Source: Ramlibacter sp. Leaf400
GTDB lineage: Bacteria; Pseudomonadota; Gammaproteobacteria; Burkholderiales; Burkholderiaceae_C
Direction: 5' to 3'
Assembly: GCF_001424545.1 (NCBI RefSeq)
Contig: NZ_LMQL01000008.1
Span: 310,001 to 374,000 of the forward strand
Length of the DNA: 64,000 bases
The notes under the pieces are model-generated. The model was not told the DNA's origin. It saw only the letters and a program-made list of their open reading frames with translations, and searched no databases. A program made the position numbers and the translations under genes. Positions 1 through 9,349 of this stretch are shown in pieces; positions within the stretch are counted from its first letter, which is position 1; the number at the start of each line of letters is the position of its first letter.

Positions 1-221
1 TCTACGACGGCGTCGAGCGCTCCACCGCCGTGCGGGTGACGGCGCTGGACGAACACGGCCAATCGCGCACGATCGAAGCCGAAGGCCTGCTGTCCGTGTG
101 CATCCAGCACGAGATGGACCATCTGCTGGGCAAGGTGTTCGTCGAATACCTCTCGCCGCTCAAGCGCAACCGCATCAAGACCAAGATGCTGAAGTCGCGC
201 CGCGACCCGGTGCGCGCCTGA
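1..221 (+). CDS. def: Peptide deformylase, 3' part (cut by window edge)
   Basis: This is the C-terminal third of a peptide deformylase, the metalloenzyme that removes the formyl group from the N-terminal Met of nascent proteins. The reading frame is open from base 3 and ends with TGA at 219-221. The segment [11 protein letters not shown] contains the HExDH motif, whose two His residues bind the catalytic metal and whose Glu is the general base. The basic tail ending in RRDPVRA is usual for the family. The start lies outside the window. It precedes a lipoprotein gene and fmt, the classic def-fmt pairing of formylation and deformylation. Confidence 0.93.
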   Translation, partial: YDGVERSTAVRVTALDEHGQSRTIEAEGLLSVCIQHEMDHLLGKVFVEYLSPLKRNRIKTKMLKSRRDPVRA

Positions 222-231
222 GGACCACGCC

Positions 232-726
232 ATGCGCGGCCTGCTTGTCTCGATGTCGCTGGCAGCCCTGCTGGCCGGTTGCGCGGTCAACCCCTTCAAT
301 GCCTCGGCCCTGCAGCCCGGCGCCAGCCGCCAGGACGTGATCGGCCGGCTGGGCACGCCCACCCGTGTCGTGCCCATCACGGGCGGGGAGCGCCTGCAGT
401 ACTCGTACCAGCCCTTCGGCCGCGAGACCTGGATCGTGGACCTGGATGCGTCGGGCCGCGTGGTGCGCGCGGGCCAGGCGCTGAACACCCTGAACTTCAA
501 CCGCATCGAACCCGGCCGCTGGTCGCGGGACGACGTCGAGCGCGAGTTCGGCCCGCCGGCCCGCATCGAGGCCGTCACGAGCTGGGGCGGTCCCATCATG
601 ACCTACCGCTGGTGGGACGTGGACCGCAGCCCGATGTTCTATTGGGTCTACCTCGACCCGAGCGGCGTGGTGCGGCGTGCGCATCCGGGCATGGAGTTCG
701 TGAACTCGCCCAACGTTCGCGACTGA
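232..726 (+). CDS. BamE/SmpA-like outer-membrane lipoprotein
   Basis: This is a 164-residue predicted lipoprotein. A short hydrophobic signal ends in a lipobox, LLAGC, with the acylated Cys near residue 17. The body contains two copies of a segment resembling the SmpA/OmlA (BamE) fold: [18 protein letters not shown] near residue 30 and [16 protein letters not shown] near residue 97. BamE-fold domains bind outer-membrane assembly or other envelope partners. The duplicated motif and its position between def and fmt argue for a BamE paralogue rather than BamE itself. The stop codon overlaps the fmt start (TGATG), so the two are probably translationally coupled. The exact role is unknown. Confidence 0.82.
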   Translation: MRGLLVSMSLAALLAGCAVNPFNASALQPGASRQDVIGRLGTPTRVVPITGGERLQYSYQPFGRETWIVDLDASGRVVRAGQALNTLNFNRIEPGRWSRDDVEREFGPPARIEAVTSWGGPIMTYRWWDVDRSPMFYWVYLDPSGVVRRAHPGMEFVNSPNVRD

Positions 727-1694
727 TGCGCGTCGCATTCGCCGGCACGCCCGACTTCGCCCGCGCCGCCCTGGAGCGGCTGCATGCCGCGGGTTTCGAC
801 ATCCCGCTGGTGCTCACGCAACCGGACCGGCCCGCCCACCGCGGCATGAAGCTGCAGGCCTCGCCGGTCAAGCAGTTCGCGCAGGCGCAAGGCATCGCCG
901 TCGCGCAGCCGCGCAGCCTGCGCATCGATGGCAAATATCCGGAGGAGGCGCAGGCCGCCCGCCAGGCGCTCGACGAGGCGCGGCCCGACGTGATGGTGGT
1001 GGCCGCATACGGCCTGATCCTGCCGCAGTGGACGCTAGCCCACCCCCGCCTGGGCTGCCTGAACATCCACGCTTCGCTGCTGCCCCGGTGGCGCGGCGCC
1101 GCGCCCATCCACCGCGCCATCGAGGCCGGCGATGCCGCCACCGGCGTGACCATCATGCAGATGGACGCCGGGCTGGACACCGGCGACATGCTGCTGGTCG
1201 AGCGGGTCGCCCTTCGCCCCGGAGACACCACCGGCACGCTTCATGACCGGCTGGCCGACCTCGGCGCGCGGCTGATCGTCGAGGCCCTCGAGATCGCGGC
1301 CTGCGGCGGCCTCACGCGCACGCCGCAGCCGGCCGAGGGCGTCACCTACGCCCAGAAGATCGACAAGGCCGAGGCCCAGGTGGACTGGTCGCAGCCCACC
1401 GCCGTGATCGAGCGGCGATTGCGCGCCTTCGATCCGTTCCCGGGCGCGTCCAGCCGTCTTGGCGACGAAACCCTCAAGCTGTGGCGCGGACAAGTGGTGG
1501 GCGAGCGCAGCGCGGCGCAGCCCCCCGGCACGGTGCTGGTCGCCGGCCCCGAGGGCATCGACGTGGCAACGGGCGACGGCGTGCTGCGCCTCACCGAGTT
1601 GCAACGCCCTGGCGGCAAGCGCCTGCCCGCCGCCGACTTCCTGCGCGGCGCCACGCTGGCGCCCGGCGCCCGTTTCGGAGCGGCACCGCCTTGA
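726..1694 (+). CDS. fmt: Methionyl-tRNA formyltransferase
   Basis: This 322-residue enzyme transfers a formyl group from 10-formyl-THF to Met-tRNAi in the cytoplasm. It opens with [12 protein letters not shown]. The formyl-transferase signature appears as [20 protein letters not shown], with the catalytic Asn-x-His and the [11 protein letters not shown] loop. The downstream Asp lies in [13 protein letters not shown]-terminal OB-type tRNA-binding domain follows (about 205-322). The length is normal for the family. The ATG overlaps the upstream stop by one base, and its own stop overlaps the azlC start, giving a tightly coupled unit. Confidence 0.97.
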   Translation: MRVAFAGTPDFARAALERLHAAGFDIPLVLTQPDRPAHRGMKLQASPVKQFAQAQGIAVAQPRSLRIDGKYPEEAQAARQALDEARPDVMVVAAYGLILPQWTLAHPRLGCLNIHASLLPRWRGAAPIHRAIEAGDAATGVTIMQMDAGLDTGDMLLVERVALRPGDTTGTLHDRLADLGARLIVEALEIAACGGLTRTPQPAEGVTYAQKIDKAEAQVDWSQPTAVIERRLRAFDPFPGASSRLGDETLKLWRGQVVGERSAAQPPGTVLVAGPEGIDVATGDGVLRLTELQRPGGKRLPAADFLRGATLAPGARFGAAPP

Positions 1695-2437
1695 TGTTCC
1701 TGGTGGGGGCGCTGCGACGGCACCGCGAATTCCGTGTCGGCATGCGGACCATGGCGCCCCAGGCGCCCGGCGTCGCGGCCTGGGGCCTGATGACGGGCGT
1801 GGCCATGGTGAAGTCCGGCCTGTCGACCGCCGAGTCCACCCTGATGGCGCTGCTGGTGTTCGCCGGCAGTTCGCAGCTCGCGTCGCTGCCGCTGATCATC
1901 GCCGGCGCCCCCGCGTGGGTGATTCTGGCCACGGGCTTCTGCGTCAACCTGCGCTTCGTGGTGTTCAGCCTGCACCTGCGGCCTTACCTGGTGCACCTGC
2001 CGCTGTGGCAGCGGCTGGCGCACGGCTACGTGACGGCCGACATGAGCTACGCCATCTTCACGAGCCGGTTCCCGGTGCCGGCCACCGACGCGGCCGGCCG
2101 GCAGGCGCAGGAGTCCTTCCTGGCCGGCAACTGCGCCGTCAACTGGAGCAGCTGGGTCGGCGCCAGCCTGCTGGGCATCGCGCTGGCCAACTTCATCCCC
2201 ACGACCTGGGGCCTGGGCTTCGCCGGCATCCTGTGCCTGGTGGGCATCCTCTGTTCGCTGGCCACCACGCGGCTGCGCATCGTCTCGGCCGTGGTCGCGA
2301 GCGTCGCCGCCATCGCGGCGTATGCCCTGCCCCTCAAGCTCAACATCGTCGTCGCGATCGCGGTGGCCGTGCTGCTGTGCATGACGCTGGAACGCTTGCC
2401 GCCCAATCGCCCGCGCGGCCAGGAGGTGCTCGAGTGA
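1694..2437 (+). CDS. azlC: AzlC-family branched-chain amino acid exporter, large subunit
   Basis: This is a 247-residue inner-membrane protein with about six to seven hydrophobic segments. It matches the AzlC family: the early [17 protein letters not shown] segment, the [13 protein letters not shown] stretch and the [14 protein letters not shown] region are typical. With the small AzlD partner it forms an efflux system for branched-chain amino acids (BrnFE type). The ATG shares a base with the fmt stop. The C-terminal stop overlaps the next gene, consistent with a two-subunit permease. The substrate is inferred from the family only. Confidence 0.9.
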   Translation: MFLVGALRRHREFRVGMRTMAPQAPGVAAWGLMTGVAMVKSGLSTAESTLMALLVFAGSSQLASLPLIIAGAPAWVILATGFCVNLRFVVFSLHLRPYLVHLPLWQRLAHGYVTADMSYAIFTSRFPVPATDAAGRQAQESFLAGNCAVNWSSWVGASLLGIALANFIPTTWGLGFAGILCLVGILCSLATTRLRIVSAVVASVAAIAAYALPLKLNIVVAIAVAVLLCMTLERLPPNRPRGQEVLE

Positions 2438-2760
2438 GCGACCTCTGGACGCTGGCCGTGATCGTGGGCCTGGCGGCCGTCACGGTCGTGGCGCGCAGCT
2501 TCTTCTTCATCTCCAGCCGCCCCTGGGCGCTGCCGCGCTGGGCCGAGCGCGGCCTGCAGTACGCGCCCATCGCCGCGCTGGCCGCGGTCGTCGTGCCCGA
2601 GGTGGTGATGAGCCAGGGCCAGCTCATCCAGGGCTGGGACGCGCGCGTGTTCGGCGCGCTGGCCGGCGGCGCGGTCTTCTTCTGGCGCCGCAGCGTGCTG
2701 GCCACGATCGCCGCGGGAATGGCCGTGTACCTGCCTCTGCACCTGGGCCTGGGCTGGTAG
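2434..2760 (+). CDS. azlD: AzlD-family small exporter subunit
   Basis: This is a 108-residue hydrophobic protein with about four membrane segments, matching the AzlD family. The start is a GTG that overlaps the azlC TGA in a GTGA arrangement. No ATG precedes the conserved N-terminal hydrophobic segment, so the GTG is favoured. The segment [19 protein letters not shown] corresponds to the family's conserved central region. It would pair with AzlC in the inner membrane to export branched-chain amino acids. Confidence 0.88.
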   Translation: MSDLWTLAVIVGLAAVTVVARSFFFISSRPWALPRWAERGLQYAPIAALAAVVVPEVVMSQGQLIQGWDARVFGALAGGAVFFWRRSVLATIAAGMAVYLPLHLGLGW

Positions 2761-2802
2761 CGCCAACGGGCCACAGCGGCCGCCGCACGGTGCCCCGCTG
2801 CC

Positions 2803-2808
2803 TACAAT
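2803..2808 (+). promoter_or_regulatory. pgk: Putative -10 element for pgk
   Basis: TACAAT lies 35 bases before the pgk ATG, in the 83-bp gap after azlD. No convincing -35 hexamer sits 16-18 bases upstream. The call rests on the -10 match and on position alone. Confidence 0.35.
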
Positions 2809-2843
2809 CGCCGGTCCTCTTTACAGCGAACCTCCGCGATCCC

Positions 2844-4037
2844 ATGAACGTCCTGCGCTTTTCCGATCTGTGTGCCTCGGGCCAGGTGGCCGGCCGCCGC
2901 GTCTTCATCCGCGCCGACCTCAACGTGCCGCAGGACGACCAGGGACGCATCACCGAGGACACGCGCGTGCGCGCCTCCGTGCCCTGCATCCGCATGGCGC
3001 TGGACGCCGGCGCGGCGGTCATGGTCACCTCGCACCTGGGCCGGCCCACCGAAGGCCAGTTCAAGCCCGAGGACTCGCTCGCCCCGGTGGCCGAGCGCCT
3101 GTCGCAGCTGCTCGGCCGGCCGGTGCCGCTGAAGGCCGGCTGGGTCGACGGGGTGGACGTCAAGCCCGGCGACGTCGTGCTGCTGGAGAACTGCCGCGTC
3201 AACAAGGGCGAGAAGAAGAACGACCCGGCGCTGGCCCAGAAGATGGCCGCGCTGTGCGACGTGTTCGTGCACGACGCCTTCGGCACCGCGCACCGCGCCG
3301 AAGCCTCCACCTACGGCATCGCCCAGTACGCCAAGGTGGCCTGCGCCGGCCCCCTGCTGGCGGCCGAGATCGACGCCATCACGCGCGCGCTGGCCCAGCC
3401 CCGGCGCCCGCTGGCCGCCATCGTGGCGGGCTCCAAGGTGTCGACCAAGCTCACCATCCTGAAGTCGCTGTCGAAGAACGTCGATCAGCTGATCGTCGGC
3501 GGCGGCATCGCCAACACCTTCATGCTGGCCGCGGGCCTCCCGATCGGCAAGTCGCTGGCCGAGCCCGACCTGGTGGGCGAAGCCCGCGCGGTGCTGGAGG
3601 CGATGAAGGCGCGCGGCGCCGAGGTGCCGGTGCCCACCGACGTCGTCACCGCCAAGACCTTCGCCGCCGACGCGCCGGCCACGGTGAAGAACGCCGCGGA
3701 CGTGGAAGCCGACGACCTGATCCTCGACATCGGCCCGCAGACCGCGCAGCGCCTGGCCGCGCAGCTGAAGGCCGCCGGCACCATCGTCTGGAACGGCCCG
3801 GTGGGCGTGTTCGAGTTCGACGCTTTCGCCAAGGGCACCGAGACCGTGGCGCGCGCCATCGCCGAGTCCTCCGCCTTCAGCATCGCCGGCGGCGGCGACA
3901 CGCTGGCGGCGATCGCCAAGTACGGCATCGAGAAGGACATCGGCTACATCTCCACCGGCGGCGGCGCGTTCCTCGAGGTGCTGGAAGGCAAGACACTGCC
4001 GGCCTTCGAGATCCTGGCAAAGCGCGCGGCCGGCTGA
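2844..4037 (+). CDS. pgk: Phosphoglycerate kinase
   Basis: This 397-residue glycolytic kinase transfers phosphate from 1,3-bisphosphoglycerate to ADP. The N-terminal signature [14 protein letters not shown], the substrate-binding [10 protein letters not shown] segment and the [12 protein letters not shown] segment are present. So are the nucleotide-binding GGGIANTFM and [13 protein letters not shown] motifs and the C-terminal GGGDTLAA. The chosen ATG sits just before the conserved N-terminal beta strand and gives the usual length. pyk and fba follow on the same strand with gaps of 75 and 138 bp, so this is a cluster of lower-glycolysis genes, possibly with separate promoters. Confidence 0.97.
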   Translation: MNVLRFSDLCASGQVAGRRVFIRADLNVPQDDQGRITEDTRVRASVPCIRMALDAGAAVMVTSHLGRPTEGQFKPEDSLAPVAERLSQLLGRPVPLKAGWVDGVDVKPGDVVLLENCRVNKGEKKNDPALAQKMAALCDVFVHDAFGTAHRAEASTYGIAQYAKVACAGPLLAAEIDAITRALAQPRRPLAAIVAGSKVSTKLTILKSLSKNVDQLIVGGGIANTFMLAAGLPIGKSLAEPDLVGEARAVLEAMKARGAEVPVPTDVVTAKTFAADAPATVKNAADVEADDLILDIGPQTAQRLAAQLKAAGTIVWNGPVGVFEFDAFAKGTETVARAIAESSAFSIAGGGDTLAAIAKYGIEKDIGYISTGGGAFLEVLEGKTLPAFEILAKRAAG

Positions 4038-4112
4038 CGCCGTAACCGCCGTGTAACCGCGGCCGCGGCGGCATGTGAGAATGCCGCCCACCTTTCACCG
4101 CCAGGAACGCCC

Positions 4113-5546
4113 ATGGCCCGTCGCGCCACCAAGATCGTCGCCACCCTCGGCCCCGCCTCCAGCGATCCCAAGCTGCTCGAACAGATGATCCGGGCCGGCG
4201 TCAACGTCGTGCGCCTGAACTTCAGCCACGGCAAGTCGCAGGACCACATCGACCGCGCCACGCTGGTGCGCGAGGCCGCGCAGCGCGCCGGCCGCGAGGT
4301 GGCCATCATGGCCGACCTGCAGGGACCCAAGATCCGCGTCGGCAAGTTCGCCGAAGGCAAGGTGCTCCTGGAGCCCGGCATGAAGTTCGTGCTCGATGCC
4401 TCGCGAACCGAGCTGGGCAACCTCGAAGGCGTGGGCCTGGACTACAAGGAGCTGCCGCGCGACGTGCGCGCCGGCGACACGCTGCTGCTCAACGACGGCC
4501 TGATCGTGATGACGGTCGACGAGGTCAGGGGCGAGCAGGTCCACACCACCGTCAAGCTGGGCGGCGAGCTGTCCAACAACAAGGGCATCAACAAGCAGGG
4601 CGGCGGGCTGTCGGCCCCGGCGCTGACGGCCAAGGACATGGAGGACATCCGCACCGCCATGAGCTTCCAGGCCGACTACGTGGCGGTGAGCTTCCCCAAG
4701 ACCGCCACCGACATGGAGATGGCGCGCCAGTTGTGCAACGTGGCGGGCGCCGAGTACCGGCACAAGCCGGGCCTGATCGCCAAGATCGAGCGCGCCGAGG
4801 CCATCCCCAACCTCGAGTCCATCCTCAAGGCCAGCGACGGCGTCATGGTCGCGCGCGGCGACCTGGCGGTGGAAGTGGGCAACGCCGCGGTGCCCGCGCT
4901 GCAGAAACGCATGATCCGGATGGCCCGCGCCTGCGACAAGGTCGTGATCACCGCCACGCAGATGATGGAGTCCATGATCACGAATCCGGTGCCCACCCGC
5001 GCCGAGGTCAGCGACGTCGCCAACGCAGTGCTGGACGGCACCGACGCGGTGATGCTCAGCGCCGAGACCGCGGCCGGCAAGTACCCGCTGGAGACCATCA
5101 TCGAGATGGCCAACATCTGCGCCGAGGCCGAGATGGCCGAGGACGTGAAGCTGGACGCCGACTTCAGCGGCATGGAGTTCTCGCGCATCGACCAGTCGAT
5201 CGCCATGGGCGCGCTGTTCACCGCCCACCACCTGGGCTGCAAGGCGATCGTGGCGCTCACCGACTCGGGCTCCACCGCGCTCTGGATGAGCCGCCATCCG
5301 ATCCACATCCCGATCTATGCGCTCACGCCCAAGCTGGTCACGCAGCGCAAGATGGCCCTGTACCGCAACGTGCGGCCGCTGCTGATGGACCAGAGCGCAG
5401 AGCGCGACACGGCCCTGGGCGATGCCGAGGCGCACCTCAAGAAGCGCGGCATCGTCGCTTCCGGCGACATCTACGCCATCACCTGTGGCGAACCGATGGG
5501 CGCGCCGGGCGGCACCAACATGCTCAAGATTTGCCGGGTGGCCTGA
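4113..5546 (+). CDS. pyk: Pyruvate kinase
   Basis: This 477-residue enzyme converts phosphoenolpyruvate and ADP to pyruvate and ATP. It starts MARRATKIVATLGPASS. The NFSHG motif and the catalytic-Lys signature IAKIERAEAIPNLESI are present, as are the ARGDLAVEVG and TATQMMESM segments that shape the active site. The C-terminal regulatory domain (about 350-477) is complete. The ATG has a nearby AGGAA ribosome-binding site. It lies between pgk and fba. Confidence 0.97.
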   Translation: MARRATKIVATLGPASSDPKLLEQMIRAGVNVVRLNFSHGKSQDHIDRATLVREAAQRAGREVAIMADLQGPKIRVGKFAEGKVLLEPGMKFVLDASRTELGNLEGVGLDYKELPRDVRAGDTLLLNDGLIVMTVDEVRGEQVHTTVKLGGELSNNKGINKQGGGLSAPALTAKDMEDIRTAMSFQADYVAVSFPKTATDMEMARQLCNVAGAEYRHKPGLIAKIERAEAIPNLESILKASDGVMVARGDLAVEVGNAAVPALQKRMIRMARACDKVVITATQMMESMITNPVPTRAEVSDVANAVLDGTDAVMLSAETAAGKYPLETIIEMANICAEAEMAEDVKLDADFSGMEFSRIDQSIAMGALFTAHHLGCKAIVALTDSGSTALWMSRHPIHIPIYALTPKLVTQRKMALYRNVRPLLMDQSAERDTALGDAEAHLKKRGIVASGDIYAITCGEPMGAPGGTNMLKICRVA

Positions 5547-5608
5547 AAGGGCCAGTGCCGCGGCGCAGGCGCGACCTGGTCCCGGCCCCGGGGGCCAGGC
5601 CCAGCCGC

Positions 5609-5650
5609 TAGAATTTTCAGCAGTCGCCGCGCGAACGGTCTCGTTCGCGC
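5609..5650 (+). promoter_or_regulatory. fba: fba leader: -10-like TAGAAT and 9-bp perfect hairpin
   Basis: TAGAAT at 5609-5614 resembles a -10 box. It is followed by a perfect 9-bp inverted repeat, GCGCGAACG at 5629-5637 and its complement at 5642-5650, with a 4-base GTCT loop. The dyad would fold at the 5' end of the fba transcript, or could bind a dimeric regulator. It has no T-tract, so it is not a standard terminator. Function is inferred. Confidence 0.4.
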
Positions 5651-5684
5651 GCGCCACAGCTTTACCCACTACAGGACTTCACCC

Positions 5685-6749
5685 ATGCCCCTCGTTTCCA
5701 TGCGCGAACTGCTGGACCATGCCGCCGAGAACGGCTATGGCATCCCGGCCTTCAACGTCAACAACCTGGAGCAGGTCCAGGCCGTCATGGAGGCCGCCAA
5801 GGAAACGTCGGCCCCGGTGATCCTCCAGGCCAGCGCCGGTGCCCGCAAGTACGCCGGCGAGCCCTTCGTCAAGCACCTGATCCAGGCCGCGCTCGAGGCC
5901 TACCCCGAGATCCCGCTGGTGATGCACCAGGACCACGGCCAGAGCCCCGACGTCTGTGCCGGTGCCATCAAGCTCGGCTTCTCCTCCGTGATGATGGACG
6001 GTTCGCTCGAGGCCGACGGCAAGACCATCGCCAGCTACGACTACAACGTGGACGTCACCCGCAAGGTGGTCGACCTGGCGCACAAGCTGGGCGTCACCGT
6101 CGAGGGTGAGCTGGGCTGCCTGGGCTCGCTGGAGACCATGAAGGGCGACAAGGAAGACGGCCACGGCACCGACGCGACGATGACGCGCGAGCAGCTGCTC
6201 ACCGACCCGGAGCAGGCCGCCGACTTCGTCAAGAAGACGCAGCTGGACGCCCTGGCCATCGCCATCGGCACCAGCCACGGCGCCTACAAGTTCACCCGCA
6301 AGCCCACCGGCGACATCCTGGCGATCGACCGCATCAAGGAGATCCACCGCCGCATCCCCAACACCCACCTGGTGATGCACGGGTCCTCCTCGGTGCCGCA
6401 GGACCTGCTGGAGATCATCCGCCAGCACGGCGGCAAGATGAAGGAAACCTACGGCGTGCCGGTCGAGGAGATCCAGGAAGCCATCAAGCATGGCGTGCGC
6501 AAGATCAACATCGACACCGACATCCGCCTGGCGATGACGGGCGCGGTGCGCAAGTTCCTGGCCGAGAACCCCGAGAAGTTCGACATGCGCGAGTGGATGA
6601 AGCCCGCGCGCGAGGCCGCCAAGCAGATCTGCAAGCAACGCTACATCGAGTTCGGCTGCCAGGGCCAGGCGCCCAAGATCAAGGGCCACACCCTGCAGGT
6701 CGTGGCGAAGAAGTACGAGCAGGGCGAACTGGCGCAGACGGTGAACTGA
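5685..6749 (+). CDS. fba: Fructose-bisphosphate aldolase, class II
   Basis: This 354-residue zinc aldolase interconverts fructose 1,6-bisphosphate with DHAP and glyceraldehyde 3-phosphate. Visible landmarks are MHQDHGQS (Asp-His active site), [20 protein letters not shown] and MHGSSSVPQ (zinc His and phosphate binding). [15 protein letters not shown] lies near the C-terminus. The length and the [13 protein letters not shown]-terminus match the class II subtype common in Burkholderiales. A strong terminator follows at 6778-6809. Confidence 0.97.
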   Translation: MPLVSMRELLDHAAENGYGIPAFNVNNLEQVQAVMEAAKETSAPVILQASAGARKYAGEPFVKHLIQAALEAYPEIPLVMHQDHGQSPDVCAGAIKLGFSSVMMDGSLEADGKTIASYDYNVDVTRKVVDLAHKLGVTVEGELGCLGSLETMKGDKEDGHGTDATMTREQLLTDPEQAADFVKKTQLDALAIAIGTSHGAYKFTRKPTGDILAIDRIKEIHRRIPNTHLVMHGSSSVPQDLLEIIRQHGGKMKETYGVPVEEIQEAIKHGVRKINIDTDIRLAMTGAVRKFLAENPEKFDMREWMKPAREAAKQICKQRYIEFGCQGQAPKIKGHTLQVVAKKYEQGELAQTVN

Positions 6750-6777
6750 GCCGACCGCCCCCGCTTGCGATAATCAG

Positions 6778-6809
6778 TGGCCCGCCTCGTCGCGGGCCAT
6801 TTTCTTTTT
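6778..6809 (+). terminator. Rho-independent terminator after fba
   Basis: There is an 8-bp perfect stem, TGGCCCGC at 6778-6785 and GCGGGCCA at 6792-6799. The loop has 6 bases, and a T-rich tail (TTTTCTTTTT) follows at once. It should end the fba transcript. A GATAAT at 6769-6774 just upstream could instead be a purC -10 box, in which case the hairpin would sit in the purC leader. Confidence 0.82.
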
Positions 6810-6822
6810 CCCACCCGCCGCC

Positions 6823-7731
6823 ATGACGACCGCCCTGCACACCTCCTCGCTGACCTCCCTGCCCCTCCTGGCGCGCGGCAAGGTGCGCGACAACTACGCC
6901 GTCGGCCATGACCGCATCCTGATGGTGGCCAGCGACCGCATCTCGGCCTTCGACGTGATCATGGGCGAGCCCATCCCCGGCAAGGGCGAACTGCTGACGC
7001 AGATGGCGATGTTCTGGTTCGGCCGGCTGGCCCACCTGTGCCCCAACCACCTCACCGGCGAGCTGCCCGAGAGCGTGGTCACCTCGGCCGAGGCGCAGCA
7101 GGTGCTCGGCCGCTCGATGCTGGTGCGGCGCCTCAAGCCCATCCCGGTGGAGGCGGTGGTGCGCGGCTACCTGGCCGGCAGCGGCTGGCAGGAATACCAG
7201 CAGTCGCAGTCGGTCTGCGGGGTCGCGCTGCCCGCCGGCCTGCGCAACGCCAGCAAGCTGCCGCAGCCGATCTACACGCCGGCCGCCAAGGCCGCCGCGG
7301 GCGAACACGACGAGAACATCACCTTCGAGCGAACGGTGGAGATCGCCGGCGCCGACGTCGCGGCCCAGATCCGCGACCTCAGCCTCGCGCTCTACCAGGA
7401 GGCCGCGAAGATCGCGCTGGCCAAGGGCCTGATCATCGCGGACACCAAGTTCGAGTTCGGCCTGGACGACCAGGGCCGGGTGGTGCTGATGGACGAGGTG
7501 CTCACGCCCGACTCCTCGCGCTACTGGCCGGTGGAGGGCTATGACGACGCGCTGCGCGAAGGCCGCAACCCGCCCAGCTACGACAAGCAGTTCCTGCGCG
7601 ACTGGCTCGAGCAGGTGCGCCTGCACGGCAAGCCCTGGGACAAGACCCCCCCGGCGCCGCGGCTGCCGCAGGACGTGGTGGAGAAGACCGCGGCCAAGTA
7701 CCGCGAGGCGCTGGAGCGGCTGACGGCCTGA
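6823..7731 (+). CDS. purC: SAICAR synthetase (long form)
   Basis: This 302-residue purine-pathway enzyme joins CAIR and aspartate using ATP. The N-terminus [12 protein letters not shown] is the nucleotide-binding KVRD motif. SDRISAFDV and the later [11 protein letters not shown] and [13 protein letters not shown] signatures are all present. At about 300 residues it is the long, yeast-like form rather than the 237-residue E. coli form, as is common in Burkholderiales. The ATG lies 13 bases after the terminator tail. purE and purK are encoded about 1.6 kb downstream. Confidence 0.97.
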   Translation: MTTALHTSSLTSLPLLARGKVRDNYAVGHDRILMVASDRISAFDVIMGEPIPGKGELLTQMAMFWFGRLAHLCPNHLTGELPESVVTSAEAQQVLGRSMLVRRLKPIPVEAVVRGYLAGSGWQEYQQSQSVCGVALPAGLRNASKLPQPIYTPAAKAAAGEHDENITFERTVEIAGADVAAQIRDLSLALYQEAAKIALAKGLIIADTKFEFGLDDQGRVVLMDEVLTPDSSRYWPVEGYDDALREGRNPPSYDKQFLRDWLEQVRLHGKPWDKTPPAPRLPQDVVEKTAAKYREALERLTA

Positions 7732-7762
7732 GGGCCCCCGAGGCCCAGCTGCCGGGCGACAG

Positions 7763-7792
7763 GCTCTGTGCTACATTTGTGGGACACGGAGC
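7763..7792. promoter_or_regulatory. Putative toxin-antitoxin operator and promoter
   Basis: GCTCTGTG (7763-7770) and CACGGAGC (7785-7792) form an inverted repeat matching at 7 of 8 positions. The arms flank a -10-like TACATT at 7772-7777. The site lies just before the antitoxin start at 7798. Ribbon-helix-helix antitoxins usually bind such a dyad and repress their own operon. This is inferred from position and symmetry. Confidence 0.4.
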
Positions 7793-7797
7793 ATGTC

Positions 7798-8079
7798 ATG
7801 AGCACAGCCACGATCCGGATCGACGACGACCTGCGCGAGCGCATCGCGCGCGTGGCCGCCGCCAATGAACAGACGCCGCACAGCTTCATGGTGCGGGCGC
7901 TGGCCGAAAAGGTGGATGAGGCGGAATGGACGCTGGCGCTGCGCGATGAAGCAGCCCAGCGCCATGCGGCCGTGCTGGCGGGCGAGCCGACCGTCGAATG
8001 GCACGACATGCGCGACTGGCTCAAGCGGCGCGTCGCGGAAGGTGCGCAGAAGAAGCGCGCCAAGCCTGCCGGCAAGTGA
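7798..8079 (+). CDS. Ribbon-helix-helix (CopG-type) antitoxin
   Basis: This is a 93-residue protein. Its N-terminus MSTATIRIDDDLRERIARVA is typical of a ribbon-helix-helix DNA-binding strand and helix. SFMVRALAEKVDEAE continues the fold to about residue 45. The rest is charged and ends in a Lys/Arg-rich tail, and probably wraps the toxin. It overlaps the downstream ParE/RelE-type gene by 4 bp (GTGA), the usual antitoxin-first operon. The start was chosen at the ATG directly before the RHH strand. Its function as an antitoxin is inferred from family and context. Confidence 0.85.
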   Translation: MSTATIRIDDDLRERIARVAAANEQTPHSFMVRALAEKVDEAEWTLALRDEAAQRHAAVLAGEPTVEWHDMRDWLKRRVAEGAQKKRAKPAGK

Positions 8080-8378
8080 CGCGCGTCGTTCTTTCCGCCG
8101 GCGTGCGGGACGACTTCGACCGGATCTTCGACTTCCTCTTCGAGCACGCTCCGGAGACCGCAGCGCAGCGGATCGAGTCCATCGTCAACGCCATCAACGT
8201 GCTCGAGTGGAGTCCCCACATCGGCCGGCCGGCTCCGCACGGCCAGCGCGAACTGATCATCTCGACGGGGGCCAGCGGTTTCCTGGCGCTGTACCACTAC
8301 GACCCGATGACCGACACGGCGCTCGTGCTGGCTGTGCGCAGCCAGCGTGAACGGGGATACAAGCGGCCCGGGGCTTAG
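8076..8378 (+). CDS. ParE/RelE-superfamily toxin
   Basis: This is a 100-residue protein with the ParE/RelE fold signature. It has an N-terminal strand (TRVVLSAGVRDDFDRIF), a helical hairpin, then IGRPAPHGQRELII and FLALYHYD strands, and VLAVRSQRERGY at the end. The start is GTG at 8076, overlapping the antitoxin stop; no ATG in frame gives a plausible toxin. ParE-like toxins act on gyrase and RelE-like ones cleave mRNA. The sequence does not settle which, although the lack of an obvious RelE catalytic set and the IGRP motif lean toward ParE. Confidence 0.83.
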   Translation: MTRVVLSAGVRDDFDRIFDFLFEHAPETAAQRIESIVNAINVLEWSPHIGRPAPHGQRELIISTGASGFLALYHYDPMTDTALVLAVRSQRERGYKRPGA

Positions 8379-8401
8379 ACCCGCGCCGCGTCAGGCGGGG
8401 T

Positions 8402-9304
8402 TCAGCTGAGAACCACGCTCGACAACCGCCGCCGGTAGGTCGCCACCGTCGGGTCGTCCGGCGGGATCTGTCCTTCGGCCACTTTCACCCGGGGCGGCTC
8501 GATGAGCTCGAGAATGGCGATGTAGAGCTTGCGCGCGGCGTCCTCGTTCCAGGCCTTGTCGCGCATCAGGATCTCCAGCAGTTCGTCCATCGCGTCGGTC
8601 CAGCGGCGCTGGGCTACCAGCAGGCGGGCGCGGGTGAAGCGGGCCTCGAAGTCTCGCTTGCCCGCGGCGATGCGCGCGTCCTGCGCGGCCAGCGCCTGGG
8701 CCGGATCGCCCTGCGTCGCGGCGAATTCCATCGCGTCGATCGCGCGCTGCAGGAGGTCCAGGCGACGCAGGCCCGCGGCGTTGGGGGCCAGGGGCGCGAA
8801 GGCGGTCTTGGCGTCCTGCACTCGGCCGGCCAGCAGCAATGCCTTCACGTATTCGGATCGGGCATCGTCGTCCGAAGGGTTGGTGGCCACGGCGTGCTGC
8901 AGCTTTTCCAGCTGGCTTTGCGCATCGGCGGGCGCCGCTTTCTCCTCGACGAACTCCTCGTCCGCCTGCGCTTCATCGGCGGGGGGCAGGTGCTTGTCCA
9001 GGAACTGGCGCAGCTGGCCCTCGGGCAGCGCGCCCATGAAGCCGTCGACCGGCTGGCCGTTCATCAGCAGGATGCAGGTGGGGATGCTGCGGATACCGAA
9101 GGCGGCCCCCAGCTGCTGCTCCTCGTCGGAGTTGATCTTCACCAGCTTGAAGCGGCCTTCGTAGTCGATCTCCAGCTTCTCGAGGATCGGGCCGATCGCC
9201 TTGCAGGGCCCGCACCAGGGCGCCCAGAAATCCACCAGCACGGGCTGGGTCATGGAAGCGGCGATCACTTCGCTTTCGAAGTTCTCTAGGGTGACGTCGA
9301 TCAT
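8402..9304 (-). CDS. cnoX: CnoX/YbbN-type thioredoxin with TPR domain
   Basis: This 300-residue protein has an N-terminal thioredoxin domain (1-110) and a C-terminal TPR-like helical region. The domain carries a full WCGPC active site (Cys31/Cys34). Family members act as redox-active chaperone holdases (chaperedoxins). E. coli CnoX lacks a complete CxxC, whereas this one retains it, so it should be redox competent. The ATG giving MIDVTLENF was preferred over one five codons upstream because it starts at the domain boundary. It is divergent from purE across 45 bp. Confidence 0.9.
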   Translation of the reverse strand: MIDVTLENFESEVIAASMTQPVLVDFWAPWCGPCKAIGPILEKLEIDYEGRFKLVKINSDEEQQLGAAFGIRSIPTCILLMNGQPVDGFMGALPEGQLRQFLDKHLPPADEAQADEEFVEEKAAPADAQSQLEKLQHAVATNPSDDDARSEYVKALLLAGRVQDAKTAFAPLAPNAAGLRRLDLLQRAIDAMEFAATQGDPAQALAAQDARIAAGKRDFEARFTRARLLVAQRRWTDAMDELLEILMRDKAWNEDAARKLYIAILELIEPPRVKVAEGQIPPDDPTVATYRRRLSSVVLS

Positions 9305-9349
9305 GGGTGGGACTCGCAAACCTTAAAATTCGACCTTTAGGAGCAGCTC

